Assembly (NCBI RefSeq): GCF_000209735.1
Contig: NC_021002.1
Coordinates: forward strand, 125,179-166,641
Origin: Mycoplasmopsis fermentans PG18
GTDB taxonomy: Bacteria > Bacillota_I > Bacilli_A > Mycoplasmatales > Metamycoplasmataceae
Direction: 5' to 3'
DNA length: 41,463 nt
Below, piece after piece: positions 27,392 to 37,811 of this stretch. The position numbers were made by a program, and so were the translations under genes. The notes under the pieces are model-generated. The model was given only the letters and a program-made list of their open reading frames with translations. It did not search any database and was not told the origin of the DNA. Positions within the stretch are counted from its first letter, which is position 1; every line of letters starts with the position of its first letter.

Positions 27392-28258
27392 ATGAAAAAT
27401 AATGACAAAAGAATAATAAGCCGTCCATTAATGGATGATACAGTTGAATTAACTAAAAGTGAAAAAAGAATTCGAGATTTTATTAATAATTTTGAAGGTA
27501 ATTATTTTAACTTTTCACAAAATAAGTTAGCTAAAAATACTGAATCAAGTGATGCGGGAGTTTCTAGATTTATTCGTAAATATGGTTTTAAAGACTATCG
27601 CACTTTTATTGCTTCAATAAATAACAAATTAACAGAATTTGAAAAAACTTATCCTACTATTTGAAATGACAATGAAGTAGATAATGACTATAAATTTATT
27701 GCAGCCAGTCATAGATATGCAATAGATAATGTTTATGATGAAGATCTATTAAAAGATATTAACAAAGCAGCTGAAATAATTAATAAATCAAAAAACATTT
27801 ATATTCACGGTTGTGGTTCAAGTCAAAGAATATCAATGAATTTAGTTTCTAATTTATTAAAAATTGGTAAACCTGTTATAGCTCATAGTGACTTTCATAT
27901 TTTCTTTCCATCCTTAGCTCATGTTACTGAAAATGATGTTGTAATTGTTTACTCAAATAATTTACAAACAATGGAAGCTCACTTTGTTATCGAGCAAGCT
28001 AAAAAACAAAAAGCGCCAATTATTGTTTTAACTTCTAGCCAAGAAGAAGATAAATTAATTGCAGTTAAATTAAGATATCACAAAATTCAAAGTTCAACTA
28101 TGTTAGTTCCTTCAAGTTCAAAAATAGCTCAAATGTTAATTACCGATTTATTATTTGAAGCTGTTTTAGAGCATAATAAGGAAAATACAAGTAAACTTAA
28201 AAAAGCAAGAATACTTATTAAAAATTGATCATTAATAGATAAAGCTCATAGCGAATAA
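27392..28258 (+). CDS. MurR/RpiR-family transcriptional regulator
   Basis: 288 residues. The N-terminal HTH_6 domain (about 15-85) has L-T-K-S-E-K-R-I-R-D-F-I and S-D-A-G-V-S-R-F-I-R-K-Y-G-F-K-D-Y. The C-terminal SIS sugar-phosphate-binding domain starts around residue 125 with I-Y-I-H-G-C-G-S-S-Q. Such proteins sense phosphorylated sugars and control sugar-use genes; the ligand cannot be read here. TGA is Trp in T-I-W-N-D and K-N-W-S-L. rbfA starts 10 nt later with a good ribosome binding site (AAAGGAG) at the stop of this gene, so they share a transcript. Confidence 0.88.
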
Positions 28259-28268
28259 AGGAGATATT

Positions 28269-29246
28269 ATGCCTAAAAGTATAAACACATTAAGAAGAGA
28301 ATCACAAATTAGAACATTATTAGCAGAAATAATAACAAATGATTTAACAAATACAAATATTATTAATCCTACATTGGTTGATTGCGAATTATCAGGTGAT
28401 TTATCACATGTAAAAATCTATATGTCATTTAGCGAAAATGAAAAGAGAGGATTAGAAGCTTTACAAAATGCTTCTGGATACATTAGAACAATTTTGGCTA
28501 AAAGTTTAAATTGAAGAAAAGTTCCAGAATTACATTTTTACATTGATGAAGTAAGCAAAAAATGTTTATCAATTGATAGAATTCTTTATGACATTAAAGA
28601 TGAGAAAAATTTTGAAGCTAATAACAAAATTTCTTACAATGAACACTTAACAAATTTTGGTAACAGTAAAATTTTTGAATTAGATAAATATGAACCTCAA
28701 ATAGTTTTGCATACCTTAAATAAAAAGAATGAATTAATGAAAATAAGTTATTTAAAAAATGAACAAAATGAAAAATCATCTAAAGCTTGGTATGTTTTAA
28801 CAACAAACAATTCATCTTATGGTCTTTTTGGCTTAAAAAACTATAAAACAGATGTTTTGGAAAAAAATTGTTTTAAAAAAATAAATTTAAAAAATAGATC
28901 TTTTATTAATTTTAATAATGACTTTGTACACTCTGCTTATACTTCAGACGATGAATTAAGATTATTAGAAATATCAGTTAATACTAAAAAAACTGAAGTA
29001 AAAAATTTTAAAGATTTAAATAAAATTAACAATGAAAATTCATCTACATCAATGAATAGATATTATAAGGAAGATTGTATTGTTTTTTACAATAAAAAAA
29101 CTAGAATTACATTATTTAATGATAATAAAGAATATATCGTAAAAAGAAAATGTTTAGTTTTTGATTGCATCAGTGAAACGCTTTATAGAGCAAATAAAGG
29201 CGATGAACTAAACTTTCATAAAATGTTAATAATTGAAAAAAGATAA
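28269..29246 (+). CDS. rbfA: Ribosome-binding factor A with a ~209-residue C-terminal extension
   Basis: 325 residues in one continuous frame; TGA at 28512-28514 is Trp within the conserved S-L-N-W-R-K-V-P-E-L-H-F. Residues 1-116 are a normal RbfA KH-like domain (R-R-E-S-Q-I-R-T-L-L-A-E-I, H-V-K-I-Y-M-S-F), which binds the 30S subunit during maturation. RbfA normally ends near residue 115-130; here the frame continues without a stop through a polar, Asn/Lys-rich region with beta-like segments that I do not recognise. Base composition of the extension looks like its surroundings. No internal ATG with a good ribosome binding site was seen, so I read it as one protein. Confidence 0.85.
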
Positions 29247-29297
29247 AAAAGAGCGATTTCTCACCCTCAATTAAATTGGAAACCTTAAATGGCTTTT

Positions 29298-30647
29298 TTA
29301 TTTTCTTTTTAAAGCTAAATCTTTTAAAAAATCTCTTAGCATAAAAATACAAAAGTATGGAAAGGTATAAATATTATTTTTAAATCCGATGTTGCTGTTA
29401 GCAAATTTAATTCCATATTTAACATTTTTATTTTTGAATAATTCTAAAAAGTTTTTAAGACTTGTTGCTTTTTTATTATTAGATTTAATTTCTAAAGGGA
29501 CTATATAATCAATATCTCTAACTATAAAATTAATTTCAATAGTGCTTTTTGGATTCTTTCAATAGAAAAGATCATATTCTTGTTTTTTTAATGATTCAGC
29601 TACTATGTTTTCATAAATAGCGCCTTTATAAGTATTTAAATTTTTTTTAATTCTTAAATCATCTTGTGTTTCTTTATCTAAAGAAGCTATTAATAAAGAA
29701 GTGTCATGGTGATAAATTTTAAATTGGTTTGAATCATAATTAGCTAAAAATGGAAATTCTACATTATTTAATAAGTATGAAATATTAATTAAGCCACTAT
29801 CTTTTAATCATTCCATTGTTGAAAAATAATCTCTAAACCTTGCATTATGTTCAACTTTTGAAAACATAAATCTTTTGTTTTCTTTACCTAAAAATGGAGA
29901 AATACTTTCATAAACTTTTAAAATTTTGTATCTATCCAAACTTTCTGCATATTTACCAATGTCTTGCTTATAAACTTCAAGTAATTCTTTTTGTTGATTT
30001 AAAATATTTGAAAAATTTTTTTGCTTTATGAAATTTTTAACAATCTCTGGCATTCCTCCAACAATAATATAGTCATTAAATTTTTCAAATAACACTTTTA
30101 ATTCATTTTCGCTGAAAGGTTTAAGTTCTTTCATATTGTTAAAAATTTGCTTTATTTGTTTTTCATTATATCCATTTGCTCATAAGAATTCTTCAAAATC
30201 TAAAGATTGCATTGTATATTCATTTTTGTATCCAGCACTATTGCTGGTAATGTATTGATATTGAATACCTAATAAAGATCCTGAACATATAACATCAAAT
30301 TTTTTATCTAACGCGAAAAATTTTAGACATGTTGAAGCATCCGGATATGCTTGTATTTCATCTAAAATTATTATTGTTTTATTCTTTACAAATTGAAAAT
30401 TTGGATTTACAAAACTAAGCTCTTTAACAATTGTCTCAACATCAAAGCCTTTTTGAAAACAACCTTGATATCTTAAATCACTTATAAAGTTTATATAAAC
30501 AACATTTTCATAATTATTTTTTGCAAAATCTAAAATAGATGTCGTTTTGCCAATTTGACGAGCTCCTTTTATAATAAGAGGTTTTCGTTCTTTATTTAAT
30601 TTTCAATCTTGTAAAAATTTATCAATTTTTCTTTTTAATAAAGCCAT
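29298..30647 (-). CDS. AAA_14 / DUF4143 ATPase
   Basis: 449 residues. Walker A G-A-R-Q-I-G-K-T-T at 28-36 and Walker B T-I-I-I-L-D-E-I-Q at 91-99 identify the AAA_14 domain. G-G-M-P-E-I-V is the usual start of the DUF4143 region. The C-terminus has a PD-(D/E)XK-like pattern with E-I-N-F-I and L-E-I-K-S, where the usual E-I-D has become E-I-N. Function of this widespread family is unknown. Many copies are found in variable parts of genomes. It is convergent with rbfA and has its own promoter with two 20-bp direct repeats upstream. Confidence 0.85.
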
Positions 30648-30662
30648 ATTTGCCTCATGTTT

Positions 30663-30668
30663 ATTATA
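30663..30668 (-). promoter_or_regulatory. -10 box of the AAA_14 ATPase gene
   Basis: TATAAT on the minus strand, 15 nt before the ATG at 30647. The -35 window 17 nt upstream falls in the first of two direct repeats. Confidence 0.55.
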
Positions 30669-30685
30669 TATAAAAAATGTGTTTT

Positions 30686-30705
30686 TTCACACAATTCCAT
30701 ATTTT
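30686..30705. repeat. 20-bp direct repeat, unit 1 (AAA_14 promoter)
   Basis: TTCACACAATTCCATATTTT, identical to 30718-30737. Start-to-start distance is 32 bp, about three helical turns. It covers the -35 region of the ATPase gene. Confidence 0.85.
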
Positions 30706-30717
30706 TTTTGGTAAAAT

Positions 30718-30737
30718 TTCACACAATTCCATATTTT
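30718..30737. repeat. 20-bp direct repeat, unit 2 (AAA_14 promoter)
   Basis: Second exact copy of TTCACACAATTCCATATTTT. It lies between the first copy and the ylxM terminator. Confidence 0.85.
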
Positions 30738-30742
30738 ATAAT

Positions 30743-30767
30743 AAAAAAATACCAGTTTTATGGTATT
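30743..30767 (-). terminator. Terminator of ftsY-ylxM
   Basis: On the minus strand AATACCA-TAAAAC-TGGTATT followed by TTTTT, directly after the ylxM stop. Confidence 0.8.
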
Positions 30768-30770
30768 AAT

Positions 30771-31001
30771 TTATTGCATTTTTGCTTCAATATCTAGTAA
30801 TTTTTTAATTGCTTTATTCACACTATCATAAGCTCCAGAACGGGTGGTTGCTGTAATGTTGGCAACTTCAGAATAAGAAAGATCTTCAATGAAATATAAT
30901 TGAAAAGCTTGTTTTTGTGTTTGAGTTAAAAATGAATTAAATTTATCAAATAGTTCTAATAAGTGCTCTCTATTTTCTATATCTTTAATATCTTTATTCA
31001 T
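30771..31001 (-). CDS. ylxM: YlxM/p13-like SRP-associated DNA-binding protein
   Basis: 76 residues with a sigma-70 region 4-like helix-turn-helix: F-Q-L-Y-F-I-E-D-L-S-Y-S-E-V-A, then R-S-G-A-Y-D-S-V near residue 55. The family is linked to the signal recognition particle through gene neighbourhood (ftsY, ffh) in Firmicutes; its exact role is not settled. It overlaps the end of ftsY by 8 nt and is co-transcribed with it. Confidence 0.85.
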   Translation of the reverse strand: MNKDIKDIENREHLLELFDKFNSFLTQTQKQAFQLYFIEDLSYSEVANITATTRSGAYDSVNKAIKKLLDIEAKMQ

Positions 31002-32061
31002 TTACAATTAAGTCCTTTGTCATTTCATAAATGAAGTTATCTAAATCAAATTCTTGAAGATCATCTAGCCCTTCGCCAAGTCCAATATATTTAACATTCA
31101 AATCAAATTCGTCTTTAATTAAAAGTACAATTCCACCTTTAGAAGTTCCATCCATTTTAGTTAATATAATTCCAGTTGGAGCCGCAACTTCTTTAAAACT
31201 TCTAGCTTGGCTAACTCCATTTTGACCAGTTGTTGCATCTAAAACTAATAAGCATTCATGTGGCGCTTTATCTTGAAATCTAGCAATAATGCCATACATT
31301 TTTTCAAGTTCTTTCATCAAGTTGACTTTATTTTGTAATCTACCAGCTGTATCTATTAATAATAAGTCATATTTTTCATTTTGTGCTTTTTCAAGAGCTT
31401 CATAAACTACTGATGAAGGATCAACTCCTTCTTTAACAGGTTTAACAATAGGAGCGCCTACTCTTTCTGCTCACACACCTAATTGATCTACTGCACCAGC
31501 TCTAAAAGTATCGCCTGCAGCAATTAAAACTTTTTTTCCTTCTTTTATATATTTATAGGCTATTTTAGCAATTGAAGTTGTTTTACCACTACCATTAACT
31601 CCAACAAAAATAAAGATATTTAATCTCCCGTCTTGATAATTTAAAGTTGTATCAACAATACTTTTGTTTGTATAAACAACAAACATTTGATCAGCAACTA
31701 ATTCACCTATATCTTTAGTATCTTTTAAACCTCTAGCTCTAACTTCGTTTTTAATGTGTGTGATAATTGCATAAACTAATTTAGCATTAATATCACTCAT
31801 GATTAAAATCTCTTCGAGTTCATCGAAGAATTCTTCATTTATTTCTTTATGTTTATTTTGAAGGTTGAAAATTTGTTTACCTAGAGAAGAAGATTTAGAG
31901 AGACCTGTAGCATATTTATCAAGCTTCTTTGAAGTTATTAATTCTAATTGTGCTTTTTCTTCTAATTCTTTTTGCTTAGCAACAACTTTTTCTGCTTTCT
32001 TTTCTTCTTTTTTCTTTTTTCAACCAAAAAGTTTTTCTTTTAAATATCCAAAAAATCCCAT
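30994..32061 (-). CDS. ftsY: Signal recognition particle receptor FtsY
   Basis: 355-residue SRP GTPase that docks ribosome-SRP complexes at the membrane. A charged, Lys/Glu-rich N-terminus (about 1-60) precedes the N domain. The G domain has G-V-N-G-S-G-K-T-T near residue 154, D-T-F-R-A-G-A, D-T-A-G-R-L and [10 protein letters not shown], and ends with [11 protein letters not shown] is Trp in L-F-G-W-K-K and G-V-W-A-E-R. No Shine-Dalgarno; TATAAA lies 11 nt before the ATG (near-leaderless). Confidence 0.95.
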
Positions 32062-32127
32062 AGTGTTTTAATTTTATATTATTTTGGTTATTTTAAAAAC
32101 AAAGTGTTATATACTGTATATAAAAAT

Positions 32128-32143
32128 AAGATGTTGCCATCTT
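32128..32143 (-). terminator. Terminator of the ABC/lipoprotein operon
   Basis: On the minus strand AAGATG-GCAA-CATCTT followed by ATTTTTAT, 5 nt after the last stop codon of the operon (32148). The stem is only 6 bp. Confidence 0.6.
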
Positions 32144-32147
32144 AAAT

Positions 32148-34457
32148 TTATATTAATTTTGATCTTGTTATTATGTAATCTTTTAAAAATGAAATTGCAT
32201 CATTATAACTCAGGAATGAAAACTCATTGCCTTCAAATTTCAATACAAACACATTGAAAATGTCATTGTTAATTATTTCTACTACACCTTTATTATCATA
32301 TGCAACTAAATCTTCTTTATACCCTAATTGATTACTAAGTAAATATCTCAAATTCCCATCAAGTATTTCCTTTGTTGGAAATTCTTCATTATTTTCTAAG
32401 GTATATGAAGATAAACGATAAATATATGCAGGGTGTCAATTTTCGTCAAAATAAAGAGCTATGTTATTTTCATAATCATCTTTAGAATAAAAAGTTGGAA
32501 ACTCAAGTAGTATGTTAGAAGGTATTGAATATCTTTTTGATAAGATGTCAACATTATTATTTGAATAGAAAGAAAATAATTCAATGTTTTTATCATTAAT
32601 AAGTAAGGGCAAATTATTTTCAAAAAAGCTATTATTTAATTTGTTTTTATTCTTATGTTCTTCAATAATTTCTTTTAAAAGTTTTTGTTTGTCTTCGGGT
32701 TCAGAAGCACTTGGAAATGATTTAGAAGAAATTATTTTGTTTAAAAATTCTATACATGTTTTTCTTTGAAAAATCAAATTTGAAATATTAGAATTTTTAT
32801 TTTTTTCATATAAAGAACAATTTCGGTTGTTGGCAGTTAAAATTTGACTTTTATCATCATTTATTAATCCAATATTTCCTGTAATTGCATAAAATTTATC
32901 ATAAATATATTTGTTATTTAATTTAATATCATTTATTTTTGAAAAACTAAAATCAAATTCTTCTCATATTTTATTCAAATTAATTGGTTTATAATCATCT
33001 CAATCTATTTTGTCTAAATCAATTTTTTTTGAATAGTCATTACCATTTATTATCAAATTTTTATTCATATAACTATCAAAAGTTATGACATTATAATTTT
33101 TTATTTGATTTAAACATTCATCATTTTTAAGAATATATTCTATATATTTTTTATAAACTGTAACAATTTGCTCTTTTTCTTCAATTGATAACGAATCAAA
33201 ATTATTATTTGAAATTTGATAAGTAGAAAAGAAATTGTTAATGTCAATGTTGTTTAATTCTTCAAATGTGCTCTTTTGGTCATAATAAGCCTTAATTCTT
33301 GGCCCAAATGAATTAACTGGTCTTGAATAATAGTGCTCTTTTTCATATCCAACAAATGTTTTGACTTTTAATTTTTTATGAATCGTATAATTTGCATCAA
33401 TTAATCAAATAGTGCCTACATACGGTTTATTCATCGCTATATCATTGAAAATTAATTCGACATTTTCTGTATCAAATAAATTTAATATGTTGGCTTTTAC
33501 AATCCAAGTTCAATCTTCAAATCTTCCTTTTTCGTGGTCATAATAATTTTCAACATTTTTTGAAGTTGCATCTCAAAAACCGTTATGATTTTTCATTCCA
33601 TTTTTATAAAATTTGTAAAATTCATTTAAATTGAATGTTCTGCGCAATTTATTGCCATCATAAACATTTCATTTATTATTTTTTACATTTACTTTAAAAC
33701 CTAAATCCTTTTCATTGTAGTCATAAGACTTTTCATCATTGAGATCTAAACCAAATTTTATTTCTACTTTAAACTTCATTAACTTTTCAAGAATTTTTTT
33801 ACTAATAGAATTCATTGTTTCATAATTAAGTAAATTATTATAAATTACATTATTGTTGTTATCAAAAATAGGATAAAACACATTGTTATCTTTATTATAT
33901 TTATCTTTTAGCAATTCTAATGAATCTTGCCAATTCATAGCATTATATTTTTTCCCATTATTAGAATAATAAACATATTTATTAAAACCGTTTTTAAGTT
34001 GAGTTTTTATATACTGTTTTACTTTTTCTTCTGAATCAAATTCTTTATTGGCAAAAAGATATTTTTTAATATATGAGCTTTCTTCTCTAAACGATTCTAT
34101 TACTTCATCAACTGAATAAACCGTTTTTTGGAATTTATTTTGATAAACTTTTTTAAGTTTATTTGGGTCGAAATTATAAAAAATAGTAGAATCTAGAATT
34201 TTATTTGAACTATTGTTTTTCTTTTTGCCTATTACTAATTTGTTTTCAACTTTTATTTTATTACTATTTATTAAATTAGACATAAATGATTCAATATCAG
34301 TATATTGGTATTTTTGTCCTTCTAAATTAATTTCATATTTGCTTGCGTTTTTTAAATTATTGTTTTGCATATAATAATTCATAGAGGCTGAATTATTGCA
34401 TGATGGAATCAAAACAACTGTTGGAATTAAAGATAAAAATAATTTTTTAATTTTCAT
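32148..34457 (-). CDS. Large surface lipoprotein (769 aa), ABC-linked operon
   Basis: 769 residues in one frame under code 4. The N-terminus is a lipoprotein signal peptide: M-K-I-K-K, a hydrophobic core and the lipobox L-I-P-S-C with Cys20. The ATG at 34457 has AGAGG upstream and overlaps the 3' end of the preceding gene. The mature part is Asn/Lys/Tyr-rich and hydrophilic, with no second membrane helix. It has Y-Y-S-N-N-G-K-K-Y near residue 180 and S-F-G-P-R-I-K further on; F-G-P-R-I is matched by Y-G-P-R-I in the neighbouring broken lipoprotein. I do not recognise a family. By context it is a cell-surface component working with the ABC ATPase and permease. Confidence 0.85.
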
Positions 34458-37434
34458 TTTCGCCTCTTTTATTATTCTTTTTGTATCAAGATACTGCTTC
34501 ATTCAATGTACAGAACTCTTTATTCATAAATATAATTTTGGTTCTTTTGGTTAAATTATATAATTCCATTTTTGGGTTAATAATAACATTGATAAAATAA
34601 TTTCTCGCTTTGTCTAAATTTGTAAAGAAGTATTTATTGTTTTTATAATCAAAATAATAAAGTGTTTTTGTTTGCAACAATTCCATATCTTGATAATTTG
34701 AATTATTAAAAAATGATATATTTGAAACTTCTTTTGTTCTTATATTCAATGAATTTAAAAATGGAATAAATTTGTTTCTATTATTTTTTAACAAATCGCT
34801 TTGAATATTAAAGTTTCCTATTTCTGAATATAAAAAGCAATTTTTTAATGGATCTTCATTATAAATATTTGCTAGTATTTTTTTGTCTTCAAAAGCTTTT
34901 TTTGTTGGATCAAATTGATCAATAGGAAATAGCTTGTCGGTGTAACCATCTTCTGTTTCTATTGGTTTTTTTGAATAATAAATAGGATTCAAAATGTCGA
35001 TCGCTTGTTTAATTGAATTTAAAATGTCTTTTATATCGTCTGTTTCTTTTGCTAAGCTAAATGGTGTGCCGTTTTTATAATTAACTAATGACGAAAATCA
35101 AGAATCTTCATGTTCACCAAAATTTGCTTCAATTATATTAAACCCATCATTTTTAGCTCAAGAATTATATTTTCTTAAAAATTTTGGGTTATTATAATCA
35201 TTAAATGAAATTTTTTGTTCTAATTGTTTGTCTCATGAGTAAATAATTTTTATGTTCTTTTCAGCTTCATCTTTTTCTAATAAGTTGTTTATAATTTTGT
35301 TGTTTCCTTTTAAATAGTAATTTACAACATCTCTTTTTAATAAATCTATATCAACAAAGTTATATTTTTTACCATTGAAGTAATAAAAACTTTCAGTATA
35401 ACCGTCCATTATTTTTACAGGTGGTAATATTTTAGCATGTTGTATTCCAGACTCAACATTTATTCAATGAAATAAACCAACATAACGCAATCCACCATTC
35501 CATATATAATCGACATTACCTTTATCTCCTGCATTGACAACGTATTTATAGTTAAATTGGCTAAATTCACCAAATAATGCTTTGTAAAATTTAACATAAA
35601 AGTTAGACAATAAACCACCAAAAGCAGAAACTGGACCTCCGACAACATTTAAAGCTATTTCTAATGCTGCTGCTTTTGCATCTATTATTGAATGAATATA
35701 TTTTGTAGTTTCTACTAAAAGATTAACTTTGCTTGACCAACTACCTTTTTTAACTATATTATCTATTTCTATGAAAGCATATAATAAATATTTAGCAAAT
35801 GATTTTTTTTCTACTGGCAACAAATCTTTTTTCATTTGTTCATATTTTTGATGAATAGTGATAAATTTTCTACATATAAAAGTAAATAAATTTTCATTTT
35901 GAAGCTTTTCATTATTATAATAGTTTAATAATCAAAAACTTTTATCTTTGTTTAATAAATCTTCATTATTTAGAAGAATATCTTTTACTAATTCATTCAC
36001 ATTATCAAAGTTGTTTTTTACTGTCGACATTAACTTTTCTAAAAATCATTCTTGTAAGCTGTTGTTAGTATCATATGATTGTTTAGTAAATTTGTCATAA
36101 TTTTTTGAAAAAACTGGTTTTTTAAATCGCTTTAAACTATAAATTTCAAAATAATGTTCATAATTATCATATATTGCATATTCAGGAAAAATGAGAGATT
36201 CTGGATCATAATCTTCACTTGAAAATCTATATACTGCATTAAATATGCCACTTGCAATTACATCCAAAAAATTGCATGCTATTTTATATTTCAATAATTT
36301 AGCAATCAATATATTTGAATCTGAATTTAAGTCAAATTCCCCGTTTGTTATATCTCAAATTTTTGATATATTTACTTGATTATCTGAGTTTTCTGATTCA
36401 CTAATTCCTTCATGAATGAAATATTTTGGTAATAATGATGCAAAAATTTTGCTAATGTCATTTATGATCATTTTAAAATATGTTTTATATTCATCAACCA
36501 CTTTTTGATTTGCTTTATATTCTATAATTTTGTTAAACCCGCAACATATAATATATAAAACTAGAAAGAAAATTAGATTCTTTCCTTTTGCTAAAAGATC
36601 ATATTTGTTATATAAATAATCGTATAGGTTAGTGCCTTCAAAACAAAAGTTTTTGGTACATTTTTTGAAATTGTTTAAATGATCTTTTTCAACATTTATT
36701 GTTATAGGTGTAAATGGTGTAATTTCAACATTTTTCTTTATGTTTTCATTAAAATACACAATTTTGAAAAGTGATGTGACAATACTGTTCATCTTTTGTA
36801 TTTTTAATCAATTAAATATTTCTTCTTTAGAATGATTATTTGTTGAACTTCATTTAGTTGTATCAGTTATTTCTTCAATATTTTCAAAAGGAGTCTCTAA
36901 AATTCTTGGCCCATACAAAGTAAATTCATCATCTTTGGAATTGTCTACATAATATTTGTTATATCCTTTATTAGAATTAATTCTAGTGATTTTACTCTTA
37001 ATAAATTCAGAGTTTGATATTCTATCAAATATATAATCTTCAACCGCTTTTAAGTGAGGATTATTTTCTTCATCATAATAGATTACATATTTCTTTGCAA
37101 CATTTTTAATGTAATCTTCAATTCTGCTTTTTTTGTCTGCATCTTTAAGGTCTTCTTTTTTAAAACTTGTAATTTGTCCGCTTGGACTTTTGAAAAATTC
37201 TGTAATAGTTGCGTTAGGTGAATTAAAATTCAATTTGCTTTTTATTTCATTTAATACTTCTATCAAAAAATCTTTATTATTTACTGATTTATTTAAAATG
37301 AAATTGTAAAGTTCCTCTTTACTGTTTGCATAAATATTGCCTAATTTGTAAACTTGATTTATATTAAAATATGAATCTCTTGCTTTTTCTAATGAAGTAA
37401 AAACTTTCCCGTTTCGTCCTAAAAATATCGGCAT
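34447..37434 (-). CDS. Open C-terminal part of the broken lipoprotein gene
   Basis: Reading from the first ATG after the internal stop gives 995 residues (M-P-I-F-L-G-R-N-G-K) without a signal peptide or a good ribosome binding site. The open frame actually extends upstream to the stop at 37482. One short hydrophobic stretch (I-F-F-L-V-L-Y-I-I-C-C) occurs mid-protein. If translated alone it would stay in the cytoplasm, so it is more likely the remaining part of the damaged gene at 34447-37811. It is listed because the frame is otherwise intact. Confidence 0.5.
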
Positions 37435-37811
37435 TTTTTCGTTACTTGTTGACTTGCTAAAATCAAAATATGAAAGCTCTTAATTGGACATAAATTGTGG
37501 ATTATTTTTATTTATATCATCAAATTTTTTTGAGTTTTTTAAAAATTTCAAATCAACAGATTTTATATTATTTTTAACAAAATTTTCTAATTGTATGTGG
37601 TTGTCAAAAACTTTGTTTACATTTTGACTAATATATCTTGTTTCCTTAATATTTGTGTCTCTTGTTATAGAGTGTTTCTCAACATATTCATTATCACTTA
37701 AAACTTTTTCTTGCTCTTGTTCTTTAGAACCACAAGATGATGCGACAACAAATGATGCCCCCATCATTATTGTTGAAATAGATAGTAAATTAATTTTTAA
37801 TTTCTATTCAT
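34447..37811 (-). pseudogene. Giant surface lipoprotein gene (~1121 aa) with a start-proximal frameshift and an internal stop
   Basis: The ATG at 37811 (GGAGAAAAC upstream) reads only M-N-R-N before TAA. The next frame gives K-L-K-I-N-L-L, a hydrophobic core and the lipobox V-A-S-S-C, so one missing A near 37803 has broken the signal peptide; adding it gives Cys27. The frame is then interrupted once, at TAA 37480-37482, after which it stays open for a further 1010 codons to 34447. With one base added the length is exactly 1122 codons. The sequence has Y-Y-F-N-G-K-K-Y and Y-F-D-Y-K-N-N-K-Y-F repeats and Y-G-P-R-I. It overlaps both neighbours, as expected of a once-functional member of the operon. 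Confidence 0.7.

Noticed and set aside
29247-29297. Possible bidirectional terminator between rbfA and the AAA_14 gene
   Set aside because: AAAAAAG and CTTTTTT tracts are far apart with almost no GC pairing between them; a stable stem is not evident.
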